Origin: Paraescarpia echinospica
Taxonomy: Eukaryota > Annelida > Polychaeta > Sabellida > Siboglinidae
Reading direction: 5' to 3'
Length of the DNA: 64,000 bases
Assembly (NCBI GenBank): GCA_020002185.1
Contig: CM034543.1
Coordinates: forward strand, 5,352,531 to 5,416,530
Each line of letters opens with the position of its first letter. Position 1 is the stretch's first letter. A program made the translations under genes and the position numbers. The notes below the pieces were generated by a model. That model saw nothing but the letters and a program-made list of their open reading frames with translations, ran no database searches and was not told where the DNA came from. Of this stretch, positions 10,508 through 23,130 are shown piece by piece.

Positions 10508-11737
10508 CTACAACAAGGTCAGAGATGTTTTATTTATATACATATATAAATGTTATTGTCAGTCAGCTAGGTAACTTTTAAAAATATAACTGAATACTGA
10601 CAAATGGTAGACATCCTCACAAGCCAGTGTGGAATCTATACAGTACTACCACTGGCATTTGTCCCACACAGTGAAGGGATCGAGGTGGTGAGTCAGCTGT
10701 ACTTCATCCCATGATTTAAAGATGGTGACACCATACTATATATCCATAGTCATTCTATGCAAACAATATTACTGGTTCAGAGTGTCATGTCATAGACACG
10801 TAAGAGATGTGTACGTCTCCAACAACATAATTTGCATAGAATTACTTTTTAAAAATTACAGCATCCTCCCCATCTGAATTTCAGTGTCATGTCCGACAGC
10901 ATCGAAGGGTTGAGTGTGGCTCTGCCCATAATGTAGAACATCACCTTGAAAAATGTTCAACAGCACTTCCCACATCCCTTCCTGAAAGAGAGAGAGAGCC
11001 GAGGCTATGGCCGAGACATTTACAATTGCAAAAATAAAAAAAAAGTCCACTTTCCTAAAAATGCACCCTACCCCCCAAAATCATCCACGCTACGGGCTTG
11101 TATCATGTTGCCATCTAGCAATAGTCTGTCTGACAAAGATGGCTGAAAGTTGCCGAAAAGGAGTAATTATCTGAAGCCCGATAAATAATCTTCATGCAAT
11201 TGTTACACATTTTGAATTGTTTAACCGTTTCAGTACCACAGAGCCGATTCCTGGTTTTACCAATAAATGCCACGCAGCCGCTTGCACCGGTTTCGTTTTG
11301 CAACGTGTACTGGCATTGGCTGGTGTCTATGACACCATTTTAAACTGACCAATAAGAATACTCATGGCAAAAGGGAGGTGTTCGACTGCTAGTTTTACAG
11401 TTACACTTAGATTATCACTAGATTCAAAATAAAAATAAACCAGAAGTCATAACCAAAAACGAAATTTCACATGTTAACCATGCAAACCTCGTCGGATGAC
11501 ATATATTAGTGAAAGTCAGTTATATTGTGTCATCTGACTATTACGTTTTTCAAATTAAATAGAAAATTACCTGTCCTTTCAGGAAATGGATAGTTTATTT
11601 GGTGATATTTGAACACTAAGCGCATAACAATACAAGTTTAGTAAGGCGGGCAAGTCTCAAAAATGGCTTGGCACTGCTTGTATGTCAGCGCAATTTTGGC
11701 TGGCATTGAAATAGTTAAAGGCACCGCCACTCGGTAC
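10508..11737. other. Intron of the FG-GAP gene
   Basis: Lies between the two in-phase exons. No further exon or repeat was recognised. Confidence 0.5.
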
Positions 11738-11963
11738 CTGTATTGGACTGGCGTGGACTGAGGTCATCTGGGCAGTGTATGGCCAGTGTCCACTCGCCAC
11801 ATTCTGACCGGTCTCTCCCTGTAGTACATAAACATCCCCAGTAGATGGCACTGCTACAATGTCCAGTTTCTCATCACCATCAATGTAGCTGATGAGAGGC
11901 ACGCTAGCAAACGGTGCTGATCCAATGGCTCTACGCCACAAGACTTTCAGTTCTGTGGCACAC
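11738..11963 (-). CDS. FG-GAP gene, upstream exon (DEX1-like)
   Basis: The minus-strand exon runs from acceptor TTATCTTGTAG| at 11964 to donor CAG|GTACCG at 11737. It encodes about 75 residues: ELKVLWRRAIGSAPFASVPL, then an FG-GAP loop (YIDGDEKLDIVAV), a propeller strand (GDVYVLQGETG) and SVHASPIQ. The first base completes a codon from an upstream exon that was not found. The resemblance is to DEX1 ('defective in exine formation') and other FG-GAP proteins; an integrin-alpha-like or FAM234-like family remains possible. Its role in animals is not evident from the sequence. Confidence 0.75.
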
Positions 11964-12980
11964 CTACAAGATAACAAAACAAATTATACTGATAAAATGA
12001 AAAATATTAAATGTACATTATTTAAGGTAGTGATATCAGTATCCGCAAGGTGGCGTATTTCCATCTAGTGGCCAAAACTGATCCATTTCTTGTGCATGAA
12101 AATGGCACCGGCACGGGGCCGCGTCAGAGATCACACGGTCGCAGAAAACACGTCACTGCTGCTATGAAAATGATGTCACCATGCCGTTTGAGCATGGAAT
12201 CGACCAATGGATATCTCTGTTACATATGGAGATACTTCTTTTTTGTTTTGAACGCGGCAGTTTGTGTATATAAATAAGTGAAGTTTAATGTTTTCTATGC
12301 TTGTTAAATGCGTAAATAAAATATAAAGATTAACGAATTAAATTGCGAAATTAGTGTAGATTGGAATATTAGCTTTAAAATGATAAATGTTGCATAATTG
12401 AACATGCTTGCCGAGCAACACACCGACGTGGTCAACTTTGGCGTTCTGGGCATACATTTTCAACAGTCGACGCCGTATCATGCTGACATCAGTAGGCGCT
12501 TTGCAGCATTAATTAAATCCATATCCATCGCAACCATCATATATCGTTGGTGTTATTGTTCACTTGTAACAGTGACAAGATCTTTATATAATTAATGTTT
12601 ACGTTTTTTAGTTTGATATTAGCATGCCAAAATTAAATGTTTAAAGTAAAATGTGTACAAGCTGACTGAAGCTGTGTCTGTTGATTGCATTGTCAGTTAG
12701 TGACGCTTTCAATAGCATCGTTATTTAAATCCCAACCAATCTCAATCTTTAAAACGAATTGCTTTTTCTTTGTACTTAAAGTTATAATTAATTATTATTT
12801 AATTAACTTGTTATATTATATTAACAAATTAATTTGTTATGACCTTTCTTTTATCATACTACACCACTTGACTTCCAGCAAGTGATTCAGTATGACTTTC
12901 ATGTTTCAGTGTTGGAAGATCAAAAGGGTAGTCTTAATATAAGTTGTAGTTTATATTGTTTCAAATTAAATTTGTTATGT
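11964..12980. other. No recognisable feature
   Basis: AT-rich, probably intronic to the FG-GAP gene on its 5' side. No additional FG-GAP exon was found by eye. Confidence 0.4.
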
Positions 12981-13059
12981 AGGTCTATTTAATAAGTGAA
13001 ATATATTTACGTTTTTTTTTTAATTAAGCATTTAAAATTGGTAAACTAATTAGGAAAAT

Positions 13060-13580
13060 AGGTCAACTAATTAGGTCATGCATAATTGGTAACATATTTT
13101 AAGAGGTAGCATAGACATAGTATATTACAGTCACTGTATAAACTGACAGAGTTCAACCTATAGTAGGCCTTTTCCTAATTGATTACACCCGATTTATGTA
13201 ATTAATAACGGTAAATAGGTCAATTATTAAATATAGGTGAATTAATAAGGCCATTAAATAACTAATTTCATATGTGCTATAACAATGTAATATATTAATA
13301 ATCTTCTATCCTCCAATAGTTTAGTAGGCACTTTTCCTAGTTAATTACATCCAAATAATGCAAGTAATCACAGTAATTAGGTCAAACATGCAGTGAAGGT
13401 CAATTAATTATGTCATTAAAATTACTGATTTATAATGTGCTATAATAATATAATATTTATTAATAGTCTTAAATCTTCCAATAGTTTAGTAGGCACTTTG
13501 TAACTAATTACATTCAAATAATGCAAATAATCAAAGTAATTAGGTCAAATATACAATGATGATCAATTAATTAGGTCAAG
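13060..13580. repeat. Degenerate tandem repeat, about 165 bp, at least 3 units
   Basis: Units are marked by TAGTAGGC at 13161, 13322 and 13487 (spacing 161 and 165 bp). Each is followed by CTTTT...TTAATTACAT and AATTAGGTCAA blocks. It is strongly AT-rich and diverged, so old. Confidence 0.75.
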
Positions 13581-13995
13581 GTCAAATCATATCAATATGT
13601 TTTTTGGGTCACATAACTTTTTATTTCACATCAACATGTTCATTATAGATACAATTTTAAGGTCGTTTTCCTATATAATCAAATGCTGCACATCAAGAAA
13701 TGGACTGAAATTCAATACCAAAAAGTGTTGTTTCTCTGAGAACAAAAAGTGAAATTACGTCGGAAATAATGAAGATATCACAAAAATTCAAAGTGTCATA
13801 AACATCATAACAAACTCTATCTGTGGAATCATTTAATTGAAAAATAACATATTTGAATTTTTACCTGATATACCTATTTAAGGGAATTGCGAGTGTATTC
13901 GATAGCGCAGGATAACAATCATCATAGTACATTATTATTATTACAAAAAACTGAGGTGGGTTCGGATTCTACACAAGTGTCCCTACTCTTAGACT

Positions 13996-14452
13996 TGGGG
14001 TAAGACCACATTTAAATTTTACATAGGCGGCCATTATAACGTTTCCTTCATTTCCTGTTAAATTTGACGAACAATTTTCTTGAAAATTTCACAGCATATT
14101 TAACCTCCATTGACACAAGTGCTGTAGAAAACTCGTAAAATTCTCATACCTCAGTTTTCAGAAAAATCCACCCAAACCTGATACCCCTCAATTTCGCCCC
14201 AATCTGGTGACGGATTTTGAAATATTGGTGCGTTCTGCAAAATAGCCACTGTGCGAATACGCGAGCGACTAGCGTATGTTTATTGCTACCTCGTGAAAGA
14301 TCTAATGTAGTAGTACATTCAGTATTCACTGGACTGACATGTGCCATGCCAAAGTGCTCGAACAAAATTCACACATGACACCAAAACGGTATTTTCAAGG
14401 GCACTCTTTCGGTGGGTAATGGCGGACGAATCCTTAATGTGGTCTTACCCCA
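13996..14452. mobile_element. MITE-like element, copy 1 (457 bp)
   Basis: The ends form a 17-bp perfect terminal inverted repeat, TGGGGTAAGACCACATT. The body is non-coding and nearly identical to 16511-16967. A shared 73-codon ORF inside is not a credible gene. No target-site duplication is evident. Confidence 0.8.
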
Positions 14453-16510
14453 AATAGATCTCCTGAATCTTGCAAATCTTCACGAAAGTTAGATTTATAT
14501 CAAGCTATACATATAACTAGATTAACCACAAAGGGAAATTTACACTGTCTCAGTAACAATTAAAATATGCGTCATCAAACTGTGCACACCTCCAAGCTAA
14601 ACAGCGCCTTGAGTTGGTTTAAACATGCTTATTCGGTACTTTATATTACATACGACGTTTGCCTGGTATGAATGGTACTGAGCACAGCATACAGGCCAAC
14701 ACAGTATCTTACCGATATGGGAATCAAATATATATAGAATATTAACGAAATATATTTTTTTGTAATTTTTCATAAAATGTTGTATCCTTTTGCAAAAAAT
14801 ACACAAAATCATTATTTTAAGCAGCATTTTATTGGACATGCACTTTGCAAATCTTCACGAATTTTTGTATTATGTAATGCCCACAAACTATGCTAAATAA
14901 TCTGATGCAATCATGAACTATATGTCACTCGTGTACGACACCAGTAGGTGTCAAAAGCACAAGCCAGGCATTTCAACAATATTCACAATATTGAAAGGCA
15001 CAGAGGCGTCTTTTGATGGTAACTACAATTATATTGTAGATAACGGGCTAAAATGCTGGGTGTAAATTGAGGTATATACATAGTACATTATGAAACCAAA
15101 ACTGAGATGCCCAGTGGAACGTGTATCTTGCGTCACACAAATTGTTGTCCTAACCCCCCTTAAAATAACCATACTTTTACACAGGCGCAGATCTCTGCTT
15201 GATACAGAGTGTCCAAACATCGCCACACGTCAATTACTTGGCCACTATATATTTCGCTGATGTACACACATTATTGGAAACAAGAGATACTACTGGCAAA
15301 ATAGTTAATTTCAGAAAGAAACAAACGTTTGACAAGGACATCCAAGACACGTGATAAAGGTTGTTGACAGTTGTGGCACCCAGTATCTCTCCAAGTACAT
15401 CAACGAGTCCATTGTCCTAATCATATTTTATTCAAACATCGCCAAATTCTTACAAGGGTACTAACAAACATTTCTGATGTTAAATATACGGATATAACGT
15501 ACAAAATACCAGTGGTAAAAACAGCTTCTTGTCAGAGTAGTTGACGTCAGCCTACAATTAGTTTAAGCTGCCTTGCCTTGTGCAAACTTCGGTATGATTC
15601 GGTTATATTACAGCTGAAAAGCACATGATCGTTGAAAATGATAGCATGCCAGTCCATGTACACAATTTCAACATATGACCCTTCTCTTAGGTGACCAGTT
15701 TTAATTTTTATGGCTAAAAATGAACTAATTTGGATCATTGCGGTCGCTGCACATTTGGAGAGTCACACACTGTTATGATATTCTCTGTTACATTCGTGGT
15801 ATATTTATGTAGATTCTCAATTGTTCTTCTTGTCTCAGTTAGTGTATGGATGTTGCTATAAAAAATAGGTGCTAGATGCCTGATTAGTAGAAGTGTGTGG
15901 ACAACTTGCTTCCTGTGGTGGCCAACATTTCACTAAAATTAGGGCCGCGTTAGGGGGGGGTGGAATCAAAATGTTGCCTGCTTGCCCATTATTGCTTATT
16001 GTGCGATCCAAGTATGATATATATAAGTGCCATATAATTAGGAAGGACAAGTTGGAACAGCAGAAACACCCACGTTAGTATTGGGGTTATGAAACACGCA
16101 TTTATAGATGTCGCTTACAAAATATAAATGATATAACTAAGGCGAAATTCATCCTACTGGAAATATGTCAATAGTGTTGCACATGATGTAGATTTAAAAG
16201 AAACTCCACACCCTGACACATATACACTTTTTACACAAGCTTTCGTGGTACTCAGTATCATAGAACATGCTTGGAATGTACTTTTTAACTTTCACGCCAC
16301 CAAAATTATCACTTTATTTTCCATGCATATCACATAATAACTGGCTTATTAATTACTTTTAAAACTTCTTTTAGATGTAATACTAACAGTATGCAATAGC
16401 TGCACGATATTCTGGTCTACACCAGCTTCCAAATACAGCCGAAAAACCATCACCCGTCGCTCAAATCACATTTTGGCAGTTTTTGTGATAAAACGGGCGT
16501 ATTTCTAATT
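14453..16510. other. No recognisable feature between the MITE copies
   Basis: Non-coding sequence not shared with the flanks of either MITE copy. Short ORFs have no family signal. Confidence 0.4.
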
Positions 16511-16967
16511 TGGGGTAAGACCACATTTAAATTTTACATAGGCGGCCATTATAACGTTTCCTTCATTTCCTGCTAAATTTGATGAACAATTTTCTTGAAA
16601 ATTTCACAGCATATTTAACCTCTATTGACACAAGTGCTGTGGAAAACTCGTAAAATTCTCATACCTCAGTTTTAAGAAAAATCCACCCAAACCTGATACC
16701 CCTCAATTTCGCCCCAATCTGGTGACGGATTTTGAAATATTGGTGCGTTCTGCAAAATAGCCACTGTGCGAATACGCGAGCGACTAGCGTATGTTTATTG
16801 CTACCTCGTGAAAGATCTAATGTAGTAGTACATTCAGTATTCACTGGACTGACATGTGCCATGCCAAAGTGCTCGAACAAAATTCACACATGACACCAAA
16901 ACGGTATTTTCAAGGGCACTCTTTCGGTGGGTAATGGCGGACGAATCCTTAATGTGGTCTTACCCCA
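16511..16967. mobile_element. MITE-like element, copy 2 (457 bp)
   Basis: Same length, orientation and 17-bp terminal inverted repeats as the copy at 13996-14452, with only a handful of substitutions and no indels seen. The flanking DNA differs, so this is transposition and not a segmental duplication. Confidence 0.8.
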
Positions 16968-17776
16968 CTTGGCACTGTCCGAGTAGGCGCCAACCACCGA
17001 CCTGTCAGTGCTCAGCCACCGGCATTATCGCCCACCAGTTTAAACGTAATACAGCTTTTGATGTTCTTATTGATATGCATGATTGACAATCCTGCAGTTA
17101 TTTACCGGCTTGGTTTTGCTGCATTTGTGTAAGCGATTAAAGCTGTCCATGTAGACCATAACAGGAATGGTAGTGGCACAAACAGCTGCTTTGCATACAT
17201 GCTGAAATGTGGCGGATGTTTATTTTAACAGTTTTCGCCTCCATTTATTCAAAACTGTTCACCAGACGGCGCATATACGGCGTTATGGTTTCTGGTTCCC
17301 GAATCCTTCCCTAGGGGCGCTCTAGAATATACGAGCAGAGGTCTAGCCTCGATTATAAACAGGTCGAGTTTTCGCGACTACGAAAGCCTTTGGATAATGT
17401 GCGCTACGCAGATCGGACGACTTATCAACATATAAAGACAGCCATATAGTTAAATTAGTCATAATTTTGGGACTATCAGAGGTGACAAGTATCGTGCTTT
17501 TGGAATGGTATCTCCTCTCTTGCAAATTGTATTTGTTTCGCTTTCTTTTCATTTCAAATAATCTGCTTGTTTTTGAACGAGCCAATTAAAAATTCGGCGA
17601 TCTTTTACTTTCTGACCTAACCATGAAAACGACCACCTACAACCGCCAAACTTCTCCTCATATCTTACGTACATATACACACACTGCGTTACAAAAATAA
17701 TTATTTTACATTCCTACAACGATCAAATTTCACAAAACAAACTCAAGTAAAACTCGACTTCTACGGCAGCGACTAT
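16968..17776. other. No recognisable feature
   Basis: No coding, RNA or repeat signal was recognised. Confidence 0.35.
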
Positions 17777-17848
17777 CCGGTGTACTGGTCTGGATGGAGG
17801 TTCCGGTCTGAGAGTAAGTTCCGGTTCCGTTTTGCGTATTGCGCATGC
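17777..17848 (-). repeat. GC-rich dispersed repeat, inverted copy
   Basis: CCGGTGTACTGGTCTGGA followed by the GGTTCCGGTCTGAGAGTAAG core. It is the reverse complement of 21191-21262. Confidence 0.75.
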
Positions 17849-19700
17849 TCGCGCAAGCGCGGTACATCAAAATCGACCAACTGTGAGCAACGTGACCTCA
17901 GGTGACCGATCAACTTTGACCCCGTGCCAGAAGTATGCGGCGACTGAGTTACATCGCGGTGACCGAGATATATACAATTAATAATTTTTCGTTTGTTGTA
18001 GCGACCGTTACTCCACTGACCTATTTGCCCCCTACTTTGCTGAACAGGATCGTACATCTGCGTGTGACCACTGTCTACAGGCACATTAGTTAATATCAGC
18101 TAGTTCACATATATTTTGTTGAGAAAATACCTGTGATGCAGCGGGAGAAAATAGGAGATGAGTACCGACGGTACATGACTTGCATAAGGCATTACCTAGT
18201 CACCAAAAAACACTTGGTGTGTGAAAAGCGAATGTGCAATGCTGTCTTGAGTTGAAAGCTACGCAGCATGGCAAATATCAAGTAGACGGTGAGTAGACAG
18301 TCCAGCCCCAGGGCTAGGCTAATAGTCTGTAGCCTAGCGTATAGTATACTATGCCATAAGCGAGTCTATTAATATGGGTCTTTTAAATGATATAGGTGTC
18401 AGAATAGGGGCCTATGTTTTTGACAGAAGTATAATTATGAAACGATGGCTGGATGCAATTACGTGGCTATTAACACAGCTGCTCTGCAGGCCCACCGTTT
18501 ATTACATATAATGGTTATTATTCTTATATTTCTGTGGGTTCTACCTCTTGATTTCCTGAACCATAAATAAATATTCCTTTGACAAAACAGACACCCATGG
18601 CAGTCATTACAGGTTGGTGGTTATTTTTTGGCAAATATTAATAACAATTGCACTCAACCTAAGATGTCAAATGGCTTCAGTCTTATATGACCAAATGTAC
18701 TGCTAGTTTGTCACTACTTTGTGTCACGTAAAATTTACATTCCATGCCCATGGGAGTCAAACCTTAATAGACTGGCCCCCACGATAAGTGCTACTTAAAA
18801 TTAGTTAATTGTGAATTCTATTTTGTGAATATTCTTTCAGCTGAAATTATTAATGCTATTAAACAATCGTTTTACCTAAAAATGTATAGGCCTAGTCTAG
18901 GGGCCTACCACTAAAATGTACACCAATGAATTTTACCATATATAGTGCAATTAATGAATGAAATAGATTAATAAGTCATGGACAATCACTCGCTATCAGT
19001 ATTGCATTTAGCACAGGTACTTACATTGTTATTGTCACATTGTACTGCACTGTATTTGTGTATGAATAAAGTGATATTTCCTTTCTCAGAAGTAGACACA
19101 ATGACACATAAGGTTATTGACAGTGTGTGGGAATACTGTTACATGACAGAAAGGAATTTACTAATTAATTGTATCATACTAACTTGGTACACTTTGTAGT
19201 GCTAAATTGTTTCAAGTGAATTATGACATTCTCGGCATAGTTTGATCAGGCCCTTATCACTAGAATTTAGACCCCTATTGCCCTAGGCTATGGCAGTGCA
19301 GCATCAGGTAACTTGTGTTGGTAATTTCATCCATCATTTATGTAGTAAGCTTTACTGATAAATTGTAACTAGTGAACAATACTATTTTGTAGTATCTGCA
19401 AATTTTGTAAATGACCTTATTAAGTTGTCTGTTTTTAATTGAAACTTGAAACAGTGGTTTCCTTTTTAACATTGTTTGCTAATGTCTCGGTATCTGTTGG
19501 TGGTTCAAATCCGCCAGGTAAATGTACAAACCTTTGTGCACAATTACCCCTGGCATGGGCTTATTGACCGATACATTGCATCTGCGAGTATGATTAAGTT
19601 GATATTTAATTAAAATGACTTTCAATGATGCAACAGTTGAAGCATCAGATATAGTCTATTGAAAAAAGATCCAAACAACTGATTTACCCCATACCTTTAT
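17849..19700. other. No recognisable feature
   Basis: Non-coding by eye. It lies between the inverted GC-rich repeats and left of a CR1 fragment. Confidence 0.35.
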
Positions 19701-19709
19701 TGTCCACCT

Positions 19710-20100
19710 AACAAGATTGCCACACAGAGAATTAACTCTAGATGGCAGGTGGACAAAGAAGCCTTTTGGCTTATTGAGAGCCCAACCCTTTTTATCCAAC
19801 CCTTCTGCATCCCGCCCTTCTGAGGTGTGTCGATTGTATGTTTCACATATTCACACAGCAAACACCCACACAATCAGCAAATAATTTGTTCTGTTCATTT
19901 ACAGTTCTTTGTGAAAATTAGAACTTTCTTATACCTAATCTACACTCCTCCTTTACTAATATAATTTCATGTCCTCTAGTACTTCTATCCTTCCTAACTG
20001 AGAAAAAAGTATTTCTATCAATATTTTCATAACCATTCAACATTTTAAACACTTTTATCTCCTCTCCTCTCAATCTCCTGGACTCTAGTGTTATTAAACC
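19710..20100 (-). mobile_element. CR1-like LINE 3' fragment
   Basis: On the minus strand this begins inside the C-terminal ORF2 region (ENIDRNTFFSVRKDR block) and ends with the 3' hairpin and an AACAAGATT unit near 19710. It is 5'-truncated and decayed. Confidence 0.85.
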
Positions 20101-20102
20101 AT

Positions 20103-20790
20103 CTGTTTGGAAATGGTGACCCCAAGATCCCCACCCTCCGTACGAATTTTGAAGTGCCTCAATGGGACTTCTAGACTGCACACAAAATGTCAGCCCCATA
20201 ATTCCAAAACTGATGGAGATAAGTGCTATTTTTAAATTGTGACCCCCAGACCGCCACCCCGGGCAAATTTAGAAAAAAATATAAAACTACGAACCATCCC
20301 AATGGGTACGCTAGATCGCATAAAATGTATGCCCCATACAGGCATGACTGGCCCAGATAAGTGCCATTTTAAAATTGTGACCCCCACATTTATAATTTTT
20401 TTTCAATATCTAGATCCCAATGGGCTTGCTAGATCAAACACAAAAGTTCAACTCCACACATGACAAAATGACAGAGATAAGTGCCATTTAAAATTGTGAC
20501 CTCCCCGAGACCCCCACCAACTGGATGAATTTCGAAAAAAAACTATATGTACAAACTACCCCAATGGACACCCTAGATCACACACAAAATTTCAGCTTCA
20601 TACATATCAAATTAACAGAGATATGTGTCATTTATAAATTGTTACCCCCCCCAAGATCCCCACCCCCGACGAATTAAAAAAAATATAAATCTACGAACCA
20701 CCCCCAATGGGCCTGCTAGATTATACACAACATTTCAGCTTCATACATGCCAAACTGACGGAGATAATTAAGTATGTGTCATGTCATTTA
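20103..20790. repeat. Degenerate C-rich tandem repeat, about 5 units of 117-145 bp
   Basis: Each unit carries AAATTGTGACCCCC, a CCCCACC patch, an A-run, CCAATGGG...CTAGAT and GAGATAAGTGCCATTT. Units start near 20105, 20236, 20376, 20493 and 20638. The first abuts the truncated 5' edge of the CR1 fragment. Confidence 0.8.
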
Positions 20791-21058
20791 AAATGCGGAG
20801 ATTTGTGTTTACCACAAAACCCGCTGTGCGTATAAACAGCGCTGAAAACTGCAGCTCTGTGTGACGAAGTCGTAAGATACACAACGTCAACGCTCTGAGA
20901 CAATGACATCAAAATAAAACACAATTTGTTTGCAAATAACTACAAGTTATGCTAATTGTGAGGTTTTGTTATGTATACTAACAATTACAAAAGTAACCGT
21001 ATCATTAACGTAAACTATTACACATTCTTTCGGCAAACACCGTGTTAAGCTGGCCAAA

Positions 21059-21265
21059 AATAGGCGCTAACCTTTGACATGTACTGTGTGTACGCAAAAC
21101 GGAACCGGAACTTACTCTCAGACCGGAACCTCTTTCCAGACCATACAGCTGCGGGCCGAAAGTAGGCGCTAACCTTTGACATGTACAATCGCATGCGCAA
21201 TACGCAAAACGGAACCGGAACTTACTCTCAGACCGGAACCTCCTTCCAGACGAGTACACCGGTGC
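21059..21265 (+). repeat. GC-rich 110-bp tandem duplication
   Basis: GGCGCTAACCTTTGACATGT and ACGCAAAACGGAACCGGAAC occur twice with a spacing of 110 bp. The second unit's right half is also present inverted at 17777-17848. Confidence 0.85.
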
Positions 21266-22300
21266 TCCGCGGTTACCGAAAAATTGATATTGTGTCGAGC
21301 TTCACAGAAATTCCGTACAATGGCGCTAGCATTACTGTACGCATGTTCGCGCGCGATATAAATATAACATATCGTTAATATATATGGGCGCGTTAGTGTG
21401 TGTGCGTGTGGTAGCTATAATATTTTTTTATTGGCATTGTTTCACTTAAAAAGTAGCTCGATTAATTAAGGCATGATTATTATCATCAGTATGGTTTGAA
21501 GGTAATGAAAGGTTTCTACTTAATGTAAAAAACAAAATAAGTCTTACAAATAGCCAATAATTGTGTTCCAGTGGGTCAATTCTTTTTCAGTTGATGACCA
21601 ACGCACGAGTCGGTTCTCCAACGAATTATACAATCTGGGGGGGGGGGCATTCAGACTTAGGATGAATCATATATATTCGTTTATGTGAACATTTTGTTAA
21701 ATTGTGTATTTTTCTAAGCTGGGAAAGTCATTTCCGTAATTAGTTAATGTGACAAACTGAACTAAGAAGACGCCAATCCTCATGTCCAGATAGTTTTTTG
21801 TGTCACCATTAAAAGTGCAGGTTTGGAACAAATTATGCACAATTTGTTGCTACTCTTTATATAAAATGAAACTACTTGTGATACATCAATTGGCGATGAA
21901 CACGGCAATTCGTTGTAACTGCCGCGACATTACGACGAGTTTAATTCGGAGATGAATTTTATTGTTTAATCCATTCTTCCCACAATAAAAAAACTGCATT
22001 ATGTAACCATCGTAGTGAATCGCAGGTGGGTCGGTGTCGTGAGAGAATGAACAACTTTCACACAAGTCGTTTCTGGGAAGTAGTGGCCACAACAGGAAAT
22101 GTATCTCTCATTCATTACGTTCCCATAGACTTCTCTGTGAAAGTGCATATATTTGTCTATGTTGCATGTTCGTCAGACGCAAGCAATTGGAACACATTTC
22201 CTGTAGTTGGTGCTAAGGCGAAACATGATCTCAATATTGGATCTGGTTTATTAGTGAGAAGGTTGTCTTTCATTCCTATGAGCTTATTTGTATATAAGGC
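21266..22300. other. No recognisable feature
   Basis: Non-coding. It contains a G9 run near 21640. The right part may belong to the decayed DNA transposon. Confidence 0.35.
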
Positions 22301-22345
22301 GTTGTTTCCGACTCCTACTTCACATCGATTCTCGGTTCTTTTTGA

Positions 22346-23130
22346 GATGGCTCAAGTAAATGTGAATCTGCGCGGCTTGCGTTTGAGATGTTTGGTCATC
22401 GCGACGAGATCGACCAAGAGGACAGTCACCTGGCTGCAAGCGAATCGCCTGCTTGCAGCAAACTTCAACAGTCTGGCGTGCCACGTGGCATGCGTTTGGA
22501 GGTGACGGCTGCGTTGGCCGATGGCTATGCATGGCGCTGTCCCAACCAGCCATGCCGAAAACGCCTTTCCATACGGCATGGTAGCTTTTTCGCGAAAAGC
22601 CACATCTCGCTGAAAGATCTTGCATAATTTATGTACTGGCGGAGCATGGACAGCGTCGGGTATCCCACCATCCAGTCCGAACTCGGGATAGCTTCAGGGA
22701 AAACGCTGGTAGACTGGAGCAATTTCATGCGCGACATATGTGCTCAACACATCCAGATCAGCCTGGTACGCAGCGGCGGTATCGGCCACACAGTTGAAAT
22801 CGACGAAAGCAAGTTCGGAAAAAGAAAATTCACCCGCGGACGTCGCATCGACGGGATATGGGTGCTTGGCGGCGTCGACAGAGCTGATCATGGGGCGATT
22901 TTCCTAGTCCCGGTTCAACAGAGGGATGCCGCAACGCTGATTCCTATAATCCAGCAGACGAGTGGCGTGCATACGACACCTTACAGCAACTTGGGTACAC
23001 GCATAAGACGATAAACCACAGCCAGCACTACGTGGACCCCAACGATGCGACACTCCACACGAACACCATTGAAGGCGTGTGGACGCAGGTGAAAAGGAGA
23101 AAAAAACAACGGCTCTTTTCAGAGCCAACC
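22346..23130 (+). pseudogene. Merlin/IS1016-type DDE transposase, decayed
   Basis: The zinc-ribbon remnant and its surroundings read DGYAWRCPNQPCRKRLSIRH then GSFFAKS; a TAA interrupts before FMYWRSM. The catalytic core reads VEIDESKFGKRKFTRGRR (first Asp), VLGGVDRADHGAIFLVPV and IPIIQQ. A frame change and small deletion follow, then ADEWRAYDTLQQLGYTHKTI (second Asp), VDPND, and TNTIEGVW (catalytic Glu). This is the DDE_Tnp_IS1595 (ISXO2-like) domain of Merlin elements. At least one nonsense codon and two frameshifts make it non-functional. The upstream N-terminal region is split over two frames. Terminal inverted repeats were not located. Confidence 0.85.

Noticed and set aside
14144..14365. 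73-codon ORF present identically in both MITE copies
   Set aside because: Its conservation is explained by the recent copying of the whole 457-bp element; no protein features.
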